Assembly: GCA_018661465.1 (NCBI GenBank)
Contig: JABJIC010000006.1
Span: 84,054-148,053, forward strand
Direction: 5' to 3'
Length of the DNA stretch: 64,000 nucleotides
Source: Gammaproteobacteria bacterium
GTDB lineage: Bacteria; Pseudomonadota; Gammaproteobacteria; Pseudomonadales; Pseudohongiellaceae
In this document: piece after piece, positions 1-9,923 of the stretch
Numbering within the stretch: position 1 is the first letter of the stretch
How the letters are laid out: the number at the start of each line of letters is the position of its first letter
Translations under genes and position numbers: made by a program
The notes under the pieces: model-generated
The model's input: only the letters and a program-made list of their open reading frames with translations
What the model was told of the DNA's origin: nothing
Databases searched by the model: none

Positions 1-1
1 A

Positions 2-1519
2 GGCGCGATTCCTATTGTTGGTGAAGACCTGTTGGTTTGGGTGAGAGGAGATTATTTGATCTCTGGTGCCACTCTTAACAGATTCTTTGCATTGCACGTT
101 GTGGCTCTACCAATCGTATTGTTAGCTCTTGTTGTTCTGCACTTTCTTGCACTTCACGAAGTTGGTTCAAACAATCCTGACGGAATCGATATCAAGAAAA
201 ACAAAGGGCCAGATGGCAATCCAATTGATGGCGTTCCATTCCACCCTTACTACACCATGTATCATGACTTGCCTGCCATAGTCGTATTCCTGTTCATATT
301 CTGTGCCATTGTATTTTTTGCGCCAGAGATGGGAGGCTATTTCCTCGAGGTAGCAAATTTCCAGGAAGCTGATTCATTAAAGACTCCTGAGCATGTTCCT
401 CCGGTTTGGTACTACACGCCATTTTATTCCATGCTGCGTGCGGTTACTTATCCCTTGTTTGGCATCGATGCTAAATTTTGGGGAATGATAGTGATGGCTG
501 GCGCTATCGCTATCCTGTTCGTACTGCCTTGGTTGGATAAGAGTCCGGTAAGGTCAATGCGTTACAAGGGTTGGTATAGCCGAATAGCACTTCTACTCTT
601 TGTAGTGAGCTTTCTCGTTCTGGGTGTACTGGGTACACAATCTGTTAGCCCGGCAAAGACATTGCTAGCTCAGATTATGACCCTGATTTACTTCGCGTTT
701 TTCTTCGCTATGCCTTGGTATACGCGCAAGGAAACGACTTCTCAGCCTCCAGAAAGGGTCACTGGACGGTTTATCAGCATTCCTCAGCTTATCGGTAGCA
801 TTTTACTGATCGCATTCCTGGTGGTGCTGCCACTGATGCTGGTTTCGGAATCGGCGGAAGCGGCTGAAGCCAATATCGATCTTGAGCATGTAGAAACCAG
901 TTTTGAAGACAAAGGTTCACTGCAGCGCGGATTCAAGACTTATATGAATTACTGCGTAAGTTGTCACGCACTTGGCTACGCTCGCTATGAGCGAACAGCA
1001 GACGATTTGGAGATACCTCATGATCTCGCGCTGGAGAATCTGATATTCGATGATTCTCTAATAGGCGGACTGATCGTAAATAATCTTTCCGAAGAAGATG
1101 CCTTGGCCTGGTTTTCTACAGTTCCACCAGACCTGACTTTGATCGGACGGGTGCGCAGTGCAGATTGGTTGTATACCTATCTCAAATCATTCTATGACGA
1201 TGAGACTCGTCCTTTTGGAACGAACAACACGGTATTTGCCAATGTCGCCATGCCAAATGTGTTACACGAGCTTCAAGGTAACGTAGAGTGTGAGATGCAT
1301 GATGGGCATTGTGAGTTACATCATGTTGATGGAACTGGCGCTATGGGTGTTGCTGAGTTCGACACCACGGTTGCCGAGCTAGTTAACTTTCTCTACTACA
1401 TAGGAGAGCCGATTCGATCTCGTCGTCAAGAGATTGGGATATGGGTTCTTATATTCCTTGCCTTCTTCTATGTACTCACTGTGTTGGTAGCTAGAGAATT
1501 TGGAAAGGATTACCACTAA
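2..1519 (+). CDS. petBC: Cytochrome bc1 complex: fused cytochrome b (C-terminal part) and cytochrome c1, 5' truncated by window edge
   Basis: The frame is open from base 2, so the start lies outside the window. The first ~235 residues are the C-terminal part of cytochrome b of ubiquinol-cytochrome c reductase: several membrane helices and the ATLNRFF segment. The frame then runs without a stop through PPERVTGR into a hydrophobic stretch ending near SAEAAEA, which looks like an internal signal peptide. After it comes cytochrome c1: the haem-attachment motif CVSCH, the axial-Met region AMPNVLHELQG and a C-terminal anchor helix ending REFGKDYH. In most gammaproteobacteria petB and petC are separate genes; a b/c1 polyprotein cleaved after export is known from Bradyrhizobium fbcH. 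An insertion with two Cys and several His (about codons 410-425) sits before the anchor. sspA follows, as in Pseudomonas. Confidence 0.93.
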   Translation, partial: GAIPIVGEDLLVWVRGDYLISGATLNRFFALHVVALPIVLLALVVLHFLALHEVGSNNPDGIDIKKNKGPDGNPIDGVPFHPYYTMYHDLPAIVVFLFIFCAIVFFAPEMGGYFLEVANFQEADSLKTPEHVPPVWYYTPFYSMLRAVTYPLFGIDAKFWGMIVMAGAIAILFVLPWLDKSPVRSMRYKGWYSRIALLLFVVSFLVLGVLGTQSVSPAKTLLAQIMTLIYFAFFFAMPWYTRKETTSQPPERVTGRFISIPQLIGSILLIAFLVVLPLMLVSESAEAAEANIDLEHVETSFEDKGSLQRGFKTYMNYCVSCHALGYARYERTADDLEIPHDLALENLIFDDSLIGGLIVNNLSEEDALAWFSTVPPDLTLIGRVRSADWLYTYLKSFYDDETRPFGTNNTVFANVAMPNVLHELQGNVECEMHDGHCELHHVDGTGAMGVAEFDTTVAELVNFLYYIGEPIRSRRQEIGIWVLIFLAFFYVLTVLVAREFGKDYH

Positions 1520-1530
1520 GCTTTCAATTC

Positions 1531-1559
1531 GAGGCTTTAAGACCATGTCTTAAAGCCTC
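1531..1559 (+). terminator. Inverted repeat after petBC
   Basis: A perfect 13-bp stem (GAGGCTTTAAGAC and its complement) with a 3-nt loop lies 12 bases after the petBC stop. It lacks a clean T-run, so it may be a terminator or an mRNA 3'-end stabiliser. Confidence 0.5.
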
Positions 1560-1614
1560 TGCACTTCATTTAAAGTAAACATTAAGCTAGAAAAACTGGA
1601 TTAAAGGGAAAAGT

Positions 1615-2247
1615 ATGGGCGTGGTTGCAAAAAGATCTTCGATGACATTCTACTCAGATGGCACCAGTCACTACAGTCACAGAGTTCGAATAGTATTAGC
1701 CGAAAAGGGCGTAACAGTTGAGACGATAGATGTCGATCCTGCGGAGAAGCCAGAAGATCTGGCCTCATTGAATCCATACAATACACTGCCTACTCTAGTA
1801 GACCGTGATTTAGTTTTGTATGAAGCCGACATCATGATGGAATATCTTGACGAAAGATTTCCCCATCCACCTTTGTTCCCCGTCTATCCTGTAGCTAGAG
1901 CCCAAAGTCGTCTTTGGATATATCGCATCAAGCAAGACTGGTGCGACAAGGTAGATTTTTTGATGGCCGGTAAAGGAACTCCAACACAGCTCGATAAGGC
2001 ACGAAAAGAGCTAAGAGAAAGCATTATCTCCATTGCACCAATATTCGGGGAGAAACCTTTCTTTATGAGCGATGAGTTCACCATAGTTGATTGCTGTGTA
2101 ACGCCAATTTTGTGGAGGCTCCCATATATGGGTATCGACCTTCCCAAAAATAAGGCCGTTAAACCTCTTCTCGAATACAGAGATCGCCTTTTCGAAAGAG
2201 AGTCAATACTGGCTAGTTTTTCCGAGCAAGAAAAAGAGATGGTCTGA
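1615..2247 (+). CDS. sspA: Stringent starvation protein A
   Basis: GST-fold protein of 210 aa that associates with RNA polymerase and supports stress survival in E. coli. The thioredoxin-like N-terminus has MTFYSDG and RVRIVLAEKGV. The family-typical block YLDERFPHPPL...PVYPVARAQSRL follows, then a helical GST C-domain (IVDCCVTPILWRLP). Length and start (MGVVAKRSSMTF) match E. coli SspA, which begins with a similar tail. It lies between petBC and sspB, the usual arrangement in Pseudomonas. Confidence 0.97.
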   Translation: MGVVAKRSSMTFYSDGTSHYSHRVRIVLAEKGVTVETIDVDPAEKPEDLASLNPYNTLPTLVDRDLVLYEADIMMEYLDERFPHPPLFPVYPVARAQSRLWIYRIKQDWCDKVDFLMAGKGTPTQLDKARKELRESIISIAPIFGEKPFFMSDEFTIVDCCVTPILWRLPYMGIDLPKNKAVKPLLEYRDRLFERESILASFSEQEKEMV

Positions 2248-2273
2248 TTCACTAATTCGTCAGGGGCCCCATT

Positions 2274-2690
2274 ATGACCATGACTTCAAGTCGGCCTTTT
2301 TTGGTCAGGGCGCTCTATGACTGGATTCTCGAAAATGATTGCACTCCCTATATTCTAGTCAACGCCTATGCTGATGGCGTTGAAGTCCCACAGGAACATG
2401 TTAAGGACGGACAGATAGTCCTAAATATTTCCCCCTCTGCAGTTCAAGATATTTTTATTCGAAATGAGTCTGTCGATTTCGATGGCCGTTTTGCTGGAAT
2501 TCCGAAACGCGTATATGTACCCATCACAGCAGTAATGGGTATTTACGCAAAGGAAAACGGGCAGGGTATGATCTTTGAAGCCGACGGAATCAATCCGCAA
2601 CCTCCGACCGGAAGCGACGACCCAGGTAAGCCGAGTGTTTCGCCTATAGACGGCGAGAAGAAGAAGCCTTCTTTGAGAGTCGTAAAGTAA
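2274..2690 (+). CDS. sspB: ClpXP protease specificity-enhancing factor SspB
   Basis: 138-aa adaptor that delivers ssrA-tagged and other substrates to ClpXP. The N-terminal substrate-binding domain is recognisable (RPFLVRALYDWILENDCTPY, then VLNISPSAV). A flexible Pro/Gly/Asp-rich linker leads to the C-terminal ClpX-binding tail PSLRVVK, almost identical to the E. coli tail. It starts 26 bases after sspA, so the two are probably co-transcribed. Confidence 0.97.
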   Translation: MTMTSSRPFLVRALYDWILENDCTPYILVNAYADGVEVPQEHVKDGQIVLNISPSAVQDIFIRNESVDFDGRFAGIPKRVYVPITAVMGIYAKENGQGMIFEADGINPQPPTGSDDPGKPSVSPIDGEKKKPSLRVVK

Positions 2691-2718
2691 TTTATTACAA
2701 GAAGCTCTTTCAATAAAC

Positions 2719-3902
<1,184 letters not shown>

Positions 3903-4001
3903 CTAGTCTGTGCCTTTGTAAAAAGGCAAAAGGTATTCGTTTATATCGGCCGCTAAGCATTCAATATTTATAAGAGATTTGCTCTTTATGATGAATTCAG
4001 T

Positions 4002-4023
4002 CTGATACTGATACTGATACTGA
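4002..4023. repeat. Short tandem hexamer repeat (CTGATA)3
   Basis: Three and two-thirds perfect copies of CTGATA stand in the 160-bp gap between yraN and diaA. A low-copy microsatellite of this kind can change length by slippage. No function is visible. Confidence 0.75.
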
Positions 4024-4047
4024 GACTTACAAAGAGACCGGAAAGTT

Positions 4048-4455
4048 TCAAAAAAATGCATTTCGAATCCAGTTTATTTCAAATTCTTCACTGGATGCCT
4101 CTAAAGAAGGCCGGGGAGAGATGCCTACCACATCAAACCTACACGAAAGTTTACGATATCCAGGGTTTGCATGTAGGAACAGGGAAGCGCTCGTTCTGAT
4201 TCTTTCTTGCTTCTTCCTGCCGACTGTTTCGGCAGCGTTACCATAACAAGAGTTTTGTCTGAATCTGACTTCGATGAAAACCAGTGTGTTATCCGAATCC
4301 TGCATTATTAAATCGATTTCGCCACGACGACAGTGGAAATTGGATTTAATAAGTCTAAGGCCTTGCCGTTTCAGGAATTTGCAGGCTCTGGCCTCATGAC
4401 TGCTGCCAAGTAGCCGTTTATTCAATAGGCTTCGAGACTTGCCAATGAAAGACAT
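4048..4455 (-). CDS. yraN: YraN family protein (UPF0102, predicted endonuclease-like fold)
   Basis: About 135 aa. The restriction-endonuclease-like core is visible: GxxxEARACKFLKRQG, then CRRGEIDLIMQD and VFIEVRFRQ, which supply the E-x-D and E-V-[RK] acidic residues. The biological role is not established. The ATG at 4455 is favoured over a GTG 9 bases upstream because AAGGA is properly spaced only for the ATG. It sits between lpoA and diaA as in E. coli and Pseudomonas. Confidence 0.93.
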   Translation of the reverse strand: MSFIGKSRSLLNKRLLGSSHEARACKFLKRQGLRLIKSNFHCRRGEIDLIMQDSDNTLVFIEVRFRQNSCYGNAAETVGRKKQERIRTSASLFLHANPGYRKLSCRFDVVGISPRPSLEASSEEFEINWIRNAFF

Positions 4456-4500
4456 GAGGCGCACATCCTTGTGAGCACTTCAGTAAAAGTTAATCAGGGC

Positions 4501-6351
4501 CTAGTCTGATTCTGGGTTTTCATCCTTTGAAAACACCGCCAATCCATTCTCGAAGTGGGCGACAGCCAGACTGCGACGGATTCTGCCGCTATCCGTGATG
4601 CTCAGGCTTCCGGTGACTCCGTCCAAGCTATCTATTGCGTGATCATCAAGCCGCTCTAGATGAGTATAGAGCCGGTAGCTATCGATGCCGAGAGCTCTCA
4701 GTCTGCGAAGAGGGCCTGGGACCGGTCGCAGGATGGATTCAACGTCTGCTTTCAAGGCGTCCTCATTGCTCAATATCCAGGGCGCATCTGTAAACACTAT
4801 TCCATTTAGGTCTTGATCGGCGCTGGGATTTTCAAGCCCATCATATACAGAGGGGAGAGAGTAAACAGGTATGTCACCGGCAAAATAGAAAGCCAGAGTG
4901 GGTTTAATCTGTCGTCCTTGCCTTGGGTTTGCAATCATAAATATAAAATCGATATCTTGTCTGCGTCTTGGAGTGAATTCCATATTGTTTCTTGGCAGGA
5001 TATCCAATAATTGAGCGGCTCTTGCCTCGCTGGAATCAATGGCCATAAGCCGTTTTATTACTGCCGCATAGTCTGCGCTGCCGTTGTAACTTGTTAGCGA
5101 GACAAGCTCCCCTCCTTTTTCTGTCCAGAGAGTCTGAAAGATTGATTGCAAACGTAAATAGTCTTCAGAGTCGGGAGTGATAATAGCGGCATTTCTGAAT
5201 CCTGATGCCCAGGCAAGATCTGCGGCTTGTTCGATTTCGTCTTCGGGAGCGAGTCCAAACTGAATCAAGCCTGGAGGGAATTCTATGCGATCTTCTTCGG
5301 TATAATTCAAAGCAAGCGTCCGAACCGGCAATTCGTCCAGCTCTGAGAGCTCCGTAACCAGAGACTTGTCTAATGGTCCTATCACCAGGTCTGCACCGTC
5401 AGCGATTGCTTGATTGTAAATCGGGATTATTGATAGCGCGTTGCTGGAATCATAGACAGAAATTTGTGGAACCTCTCGAGTCACTGCGAGGTCTTGATAG
5501 TAGGCACTTAAGAATCCTTCCTGAATGGCGTTACCAGCACTGAGTTGCAAGGGAAGGATTAGAGCGATATGTCGTGGTCGCTGTTCCCAAATTTCATTCA
5601 GTTCGCTTATGGCTGGCGGCAATAATTGTGTGGCAGCGTGCTGACTCCAGGTTCGACGCCAAGTAGTTACGGAGTCCAATTGTGCCTTTACCGAGAATTG
5701 GTCGGACCTGATTATTCGAACAAGCTCTACCCATCCCCTGGTTTGGTAATTGTTTGCTGAAGTCGCAAAATTCATTAATTCTTGATCGCTGAACTGGTTT
5801 AGAATCTCCCAAATGATCTGATGAACCTCAGGGTCAGGATTTATATTGTTGGTAGATCGCGAATAATTAGTGACCGCCTCTGCGAGCTGGTTCGTGGAAG
5901 AATAGGCGTCTCCGGATATTCTAAAGTAGTTGCGGATTTCGTCATCGGAAGCAGGGAGTGCCTGAATGCTCTGTTCACTTATCTCGCTCAAATGATCAAT
6001 AGCTGTATCGGCATTACCCAATAGCAGAGAGATTTTCGCAAGACTGGTAATAGCGCGAACCTGTTGAGTGGCAGATAGCTGATCTTCTGACTGGAGTTGA
6101 CTAATCTGGCGCTGTGCACGATTTAGTTGTCTGTCATCCACCATCGCATCGATGGCAGACAGTTTAAGTTCTATTGACTCATTTCCGGATGAGTTTCTTG
6201 CGTCTTCAAGAAGCAATACTATTCGGCTATCAACAGGAGAATCGGCGGGCATCTCGACAGCGGTGGGAGTTGGGCTGGATCCGCAGCTAACCAGGCCAAT
6301 GAGAATAAAGGCTGCCAAAAATCTCTTGCTATGAGTGCTGTATAAAATCAT
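4501..6351 (-). CDS. lpoA: Penicillin-binding protein activator LpoA (lipoprotein)
   Basis: 616-aa outer-membrane lipoprotein that activates the bifunctional PBP1A. The signal peptide ends in LVSC (Cys23). The N-terminal half is TPR-like, and the C-terminal half (from about residue 255, RHIALILPLQLSAGNAIQEGF) has the periplasmic-binding-protein fold of the LppC family. Genomic context (lpoA-yraN-diaA-dolP, divergent from rsmI) matches E. coli and Pseudomonas. It begins the minus-strand operon; the 184-bp gap to rsmI must contain both divergent promoters. Confidence 0.93.
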   Translation of the reverse strand: MILYSTHSKRFLAAFILIGLVSCGSSPTPTAVEMPADSPVDSRIVLLLEDARNSSGNESIELKLSAIDAMVDDRQLNRAQRQISQLQSEDQLSATQQVRAITSLAKISLLLGNADTAIDHLSEISEQSIQALPASDDEIRNYFRISGDAYSSTNQLAEAVTNYSRSTNNINPDPEVHQIIWEILNQFSDQELMNFATSANNYQTRGWVELVRIIRSDQFSVKAQLDSVTTWRRTWSQHAATQLLPPAISELNEIWEQRPRHIALILPLQLSAGNAIQEGFLSAYYQDLAVTREVPQISVYDSSNALSIIPIYNQAIADGADLVIGPLDKSLVTELSELDELPVRTLALNYTEEDRIEFPPGLIQFGLAPEDEIEQAADLAWASGFRNAAIITPDSEDYLRLQSIFQTLWTEKGGELVSLTSYNGSADYAAVIKRLMAIDSSEARAAQLLDILPRNNMEFTPRRRQDIDFIFMIANPRQGRQIKPTLAFYFAGDIPVYSLPSVYDGLENPSADQDLNGIVFTDAPWILSNEDALKADVESILRPVPGPLRRLRALGIDSYRLYTHLERLDDHAIDSLDGVTGSLSITDSGRIRRSLAVAHFENGLAVFSKDENPESD

Positions 6352-6535
6352 CTTTGTGTATGCAGGATTGTCTGATAGTTTGTCGGAATTGTCTGGGTTT
6401 ATTGATAGTTATCTGGCGTTACCAAGTGACACATGATCTCATGATCAGCTGCTTGATCACTAATAAAGATTAATACAGTAATGAAAGGACGGCAATTTAT
6501 TGCTGTTATTCACTTCGCTCGATCTGGTTTGGAAT

Positions 6536-7393
6536 ATGTCAACACAAGCTAAACTTTTCATTGTGGCCACTCCTATAGGTAATCTTGATGATTTTTCCTT
6601 CAGAGCTATTGAGGTTCTGAAGGCTGTTGATTTGGTAGCCGCAGAGGATACGCGTCATAGTAAGAGGTTGCTTCAACACTATCAGATTGATACCTCACTC
6701 ATTTCCTATCATGACCACTCTGACCTCAGTGAGACCTTAAAGCTCATTGAATTACTCGAGGCCGGAAAATCAATTGCCCTGATTTCGGATGCGGGTACAC
6801 CTTTGATTTCTGACCCTGGTTATCGATTGGTTACTGAGGCTAGATCGAAGGGTATACCGGTTTTGCCCATACCAGGAGCCAGTGCATTGACTGCTGCATT
6901 AAGCGTCAGCGGTTTGCCTACAGATAGATTTTCGTTCGAAGGTTTTCTTCCTGCCAAACAGGTGGCACGCGTTAAGAGGCTTCAACTACTGGAGGTCGAT
7001 TCTCGTACTCTGGTGTTCTATGAGTCTCCCCACAGGATTCTGGTATCGCTCTCGGATATGAATTCAGTCTTCGGAGATTCTCGCAAAGCGTTTATTGGGC
7101 GTGAACTGACCAAAAAATTCGAGAGTCATTTTCTAGGGAGTTTGCAGGAATGTGTGCACTGGGTGCGCTCTGACGGAAACAACCAGAAGGGGGAGTTTGT
7201 TGTTGTTGTTGCAGGCAATGATGACGCCAAAGATGAGGACTTGAAGCTGAAGCAGGCGATGACCATCGTGCAGTCCCTTGGCAAAGAGCTTTCAATGAAA
7301 AAAGCGGTGGCGCTCGCCAGCGAGATTACTGGCACCAGGAAAAATTTACTCTATAGCAAGGCTTTGGAAGAGCTGGATTCCGATAGCAAATGA
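6536..7393 (+). CDS. rsmI: 16S rRNA (cytidine-1402-2'-O)-methyltransferase RsmI
   Basis: 285-aa SAM-dependent tetrapyrrole-methylase-fold enzyme that 2'-O-methylates C1402 of 16S rRNA. It shows FIVATPIGNLDD, VAAEDTRHS and the signature LISDAGTPLISDPGYRLV. The frame is open to a TTG at 6500, but the ATG at 6536 gives the standard N-terminus (MSTQAKLFIVATPIGN) and length. rnpB follows on the same strand, as in many gammaproteobacteria. Confidence 0.96.
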   Translation: MSTQAKLFIVATPIGNLDDFSFRAIEVLKAVDLVAAEDTRHSKRLLQHYQIDTSLISYHDHSDLSETLKLIELLEAGKSIALISDAGTPLISDPGYRLVTEARSKGIPVLPIPGASALTAALSVSGLPTDRFSFEGFLPAKQVARVKRLQLLEVDSRTLVFYESPHRILVSLSDMNSVFGDSRKAFIGRELTKKFESHFLGSLQECVHWVRSDGNNQKGEFVVVVAGNDDAKDEDLKLKQAMTIVQSLGKELSMKKAVALASEITGTRKNLLYSKALEELDSDSK

Positions 7394-7442
7394 GCGGGAT
7401 GAAAGATTGTAAGCATTTGAAAGATCAATTATTATCCGCCCC

Positions 7443-7825
7443 AGAGTCAGCTGGGCAATTGCTGTAGATAGCTCTTCGTTTATCGCATAGCGTTAGATGA
7501 GGAAATTTATAGAGGAAAGTCCGGGCTCCATAGAGCAGAGTGCCAGGTAACGCCTGGGGGGTGAGAACCCACGGCTAGTGCAGCAGAAAATAAACCGCCA
7601 GATTACTTTCGAGTATCAGGTAAGGGTGAAATGGTGCGGTAAGAGCGCACCGCGCGACTGGTAACAGTTCGTGGCAATGTAAACCCCACTCCGGAGCAAG
7701 GCCAAATAGGGATCTAATGATGCGGCTCGTATCGGATCCGGGTAGGCCGCTAGAAATCTGTGGCGACGCAGATTGAAGATGAATAATTGTCCTCGACAGA
7801 ACCCGGCTTATAGGCTGACTCTTCT
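7443..7825 (+). ncRNA. rnpB: RNase P RNA (type A)
   Basis: About 383 nt with universally conserved blocks: GAGGAAAGTCCGGGCTCC near 7512-7530, GCCAGGTAACGCCTGGGGG, GGTAAGGGTGAAA(T)GGTGCGG, GAGCGCACCGCGCG, GGAGCAAGGCCAAATAGG, and the 3' block ACAGAACCCGGCTTA. The ends pair (AGAGTCAGC at 7443 with GCTGACTCT near 7814-7822), which sets the boundaries, and a T-run follows at 7824-7831. It is the catalytic subunit for tRNA 5' maturation. Position between rsmI and mraZ is typical. Confidence 0.97.
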
Positions 7826-8024
7826 TTTTTTCTCCCCCTAAGTTCTCCTAAGAATAGGTTTAAGCCACCGGCAACTTAATAAACTACATTAATTAAGCTT
7901 GCTATTACGCTGAAAACCCTAGAATTCTCTTTAGGAAAAATAGCAAGATAACACCATATTCCCTACTTTTAGCGGCATGATCGCGTATTTTCTTGAAGTA
8001 AATCCCCTAAATAGTGCTTGCGCA

Positions 8025-8090
8025 GTGGGAAATCTGTCCCTATAGTGTGTCTTAGTGGCGAAAAGTGGAAAATACTGTCAAATTGTGGGA
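8025..8090 (+). promoter_or_regulatory. MraZ operator: array of 10-bp phased boxes upstream of mraZ
   Basis: Seven TG-boxes begin exactly every 10 bp at 8026, 8036, 8046, 8056, 8066, 8076 and 8086: TGGGA, TGTCC, TGTGT, TGGCG, TGGAA, TGTCA, TGGGA. In E. coli and Mycoplasma, MraZ binds a few TGGGN repeats separated by 5 nt in front of its own gene. This array has the same period and place and would autoregulate the dcw operon. The outermost boxes match best and the middle ones are degenerate. Confidence 0.75.
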
Positions 8091-8143
8091 AAGGAAGGAT
8101 TCCGATTCCTCGACTGATTTTCCAATAATAAATGGGGACAACG

Positions 8144-8599
8144 ATGTTTCGCGGCATCAATACTATCAATCTCGATGCGAAGGGCCGCATGGCTATGCCC
8201 GCCCGATACCGTGAGCAATTGACTACTCATTGCTCGGGTCATCTCGTTGTTACTATCGACACCAACCATCGTTGTCTGTTGCTCTATCCCCTTGCAGAAT
8301 GGGAACAGATTGAGCGGCAAATAGAATCCCTTTCCAGTTTCGATCCAATGTCTCAGAGAGTTAAGCATCTGCTTATAGGTCATGCCAATGATCTCGAGCT
8401 GGATGGCAGCGGGAGAATTCTTCTGCCTCAGGAATTAAGACAATATGCTCAGCTCGAGAAACATGTCTGCCTGATCGGTCAGGGCAAGAAGCTGGAAATC
8501 TGGAGCCAGGATATTTGGAATCAGCAAAGAGAGCAGTGGCTTACGGAATCCTCAACTGAGGGAGAGTTACCGGAAAAACTAAGATCGCTGGCGCTGTAG
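8144..8599 (+). CDS. mraZ: Transcriptional regulator / cell division protein MraZ
   Basis: 151-aa double AbrB-like (SpoVT) DNA-binding protein, first gene of the dcw cluster and its repressor. The family start MFRGINTINLDAKGRMAMPA is clear, and the second repeat carries LELDGSGRILLPQELR. An upstream in-frame ATG at 8132 exists, but GGGGA at 8134-8138 is correctly spaced for the ATG at 8144, which also gives the conserved N-terminus. The phased operator lies 54-119 bases upstream. Confidence 0.96.
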   Translation: MFRGINTINLDAKGRMAMPARYREQLTTHCSGHLVVTIDTNHRCLLLYPLAEWEQIERQIESLSSFDPMSQRVKHLLIGHANDLELDGSGRILLPQELRQYAQLEKHVCLIGQGKKLEIWSQDIWNQQREQWLTESSTEGELPEKLRSLAL

Positions 8600-8605
8600 G
8601 GTTGA

Positions 8606-9547
8606 ATGATCATGGCATCTGATCAAGCCCATGAGACGGTGTTGTTTCACGAAGCCGTTGAGGCATTGGTGGGTGATACATCCGGAAAATATGTCGATGC
8701 GACTTTTGGTCGTGGAGGACATAGCAGGCTGATTCTCGAGAAGCTTTCAGATCAAGGCGAGCTTCTGGGATTTGATAGAGATCCGGAAGCGATAGAAGTC
8801 GCAGAGGCGATGCAACTAGCAGATTCAAGGTTAAAAGTGGCACATGCTCCTTTCAGCCAGTTGGAAAAATACATAAGTGCTCAAGCTTGGTCGGGTGATC
8901 TGGATGGAATTTTGTTTGACCTTGGTGTTTCCTCGCCTCAGCTCGATGAGGCAGGGCGAGGGTTCAGTTTCCTAAGAGATGGTCCTCTCGATATGCGAAT
9001 GGATCCAACGAGCGGGCTTAGTGCTAGCGAATGGATTAATACGGCGGCCGAGAACGAGATTGCCGATGTCCTCTACAAATATGGTGAGGAGCGACATTCG
9101 CGAAGAATGGCGAGGCGAATTGTCGAAGAGAGACTAAAGAAGCCCATTACCCGAACCGGGGAATTGGCAGAGTTTATCAAGGAAGCTAACCCTTCCTGGG
9201 AAAGAGACAAACATCCAGCGACTCGAGCATTTCAGGGGATTCGCATTTATATCAATAGTGAGCTGGAAGAAATAGAAAGCGCTCTAGGTCAATCTCTAGA
9301 GTTATTGAAAGTAGGCGGGAGGCTGGTGGTAATTAGCTTTCACTCGCTTGAAGACAGAATAGTTAAACAGTTTATAGCAAAAGAGGCTAAGGGAGATAAT
9401 TTTCCGAGAGACCTTCCGGTTTCTCAGGAGATGTTGAATCCCAGACTTAAGCCAATTGGAAAAGCCATAAAGGCAAGTAAGCAGGAAATCGGAAATAATC
9501 CGCGGGCAAGAAGCGCAGTTATGCGGATAGCAGAAAAAATAGCGTAA
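8606..9547 (+). CDS. rsmH: 16S rRNA (cytosine-1402-N4)-methyltransferase RsmH
   Basis: 313-aa SAM-dependent methyltransferase that N4-methylates C1402 of 16S rRNA, the same nucleotide whose ribose is modified by RsmI encoded 1.2 kb upstream. Motifs: YVDATFGRGGHSRLIL, LGFDRDPEA, GILFDLGVSSPQLDEAGRGF, RAFQGIRIYIN and VISFHSLEDRIVKQF. It starts 6 bases after mraZ; a second ATG lies 6 bases downstream. Confidence 0.97.
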   Translation: MIMASDQAHETVLFHEAVEALVGDTSGKYVDATFGRGGHSRLILEKLSDQGELLGFDRDPEAIEVAEAMQLADSRLKVAHAPFSQLEKYISAQAWSGDLDGILFDLGVSSPQLDEAGRGFSFLRDGPLDMRMDPTSGLSASEWINTAAENEIADVLYKYGEERHSRRMARRIVEERLKKPITRTGELAEFIKEANPSWERDKHPATRAFQGIRIYINSELEEIESALGQSLELLKVGGRLVVISFHSLEDRIVKQFIAKEAKGDNFPRDLPVSQEMLNPRLKPIGKAIKASKQEIGNNPRARSAVMRIAEKIA

Positions 9548-9563
9548 TTTCAAGAATAGGCTG

Positions 9564-9923
9564 GTGACCGCCACTATGAGTATGGGTAAAAAAACAATAG
9601 CTTCCCAGGTTCGCCCAGGAAACAAGATGTCCATTCTTCAATGGGCAGGAGTTTCTCGCCCCTCCACAATTGTATTGTTGATACTGCTCGGCTCTATTTT
9701 GACCTCCGGTCTTTCCGTAGTGAAGACAACACATCAAAACCGATTTGCATTTAATGAATTACAAGAATTAAAGGATCAGGCCAATCAGCTTGATGTTGAA
9801 TGGGGCCAACTGCTTATTGAGCAGAGTACATTTGGCATCGAAGGCAGAATAGAGCAGAAAGCGCTTGATCAGTTGGAGATGCGGGTTCCCGAAATTGATA
9901 GCATTGTTATGGTGGGCGAATGA
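9564..9923 (+). CDS. ftsL: Cell division protein FtsL
   Basis: 119-aa bitopic division protein. A cytoplasmic tail is followed by one membrane helix (about residues 34-52, STIVLLILLGSILTSGLSVV) and a periplasmic coiled coil with a leucine-zipper-like pattern (NELQELKDQANQLDVEWGQL). FtsL forms a complex with FtsQ and FtsB and activates FtsWI. The GTG start is plausible but ATGs 12 and 18 bases further in are possible. The stop overlaps the ftsI start (ATGA). Confidence 0.92.
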   Translation: MTATMSMGKKTIASQVRPGNKMSILQWAGVSRPSTIVLLILLGSILTSGLSVVKTTHQNRFAFNELQELKDQANQLDVEWGQLLIEQSTFGIEGRIEQKALDQLEMRVPEIDSIVMVGE

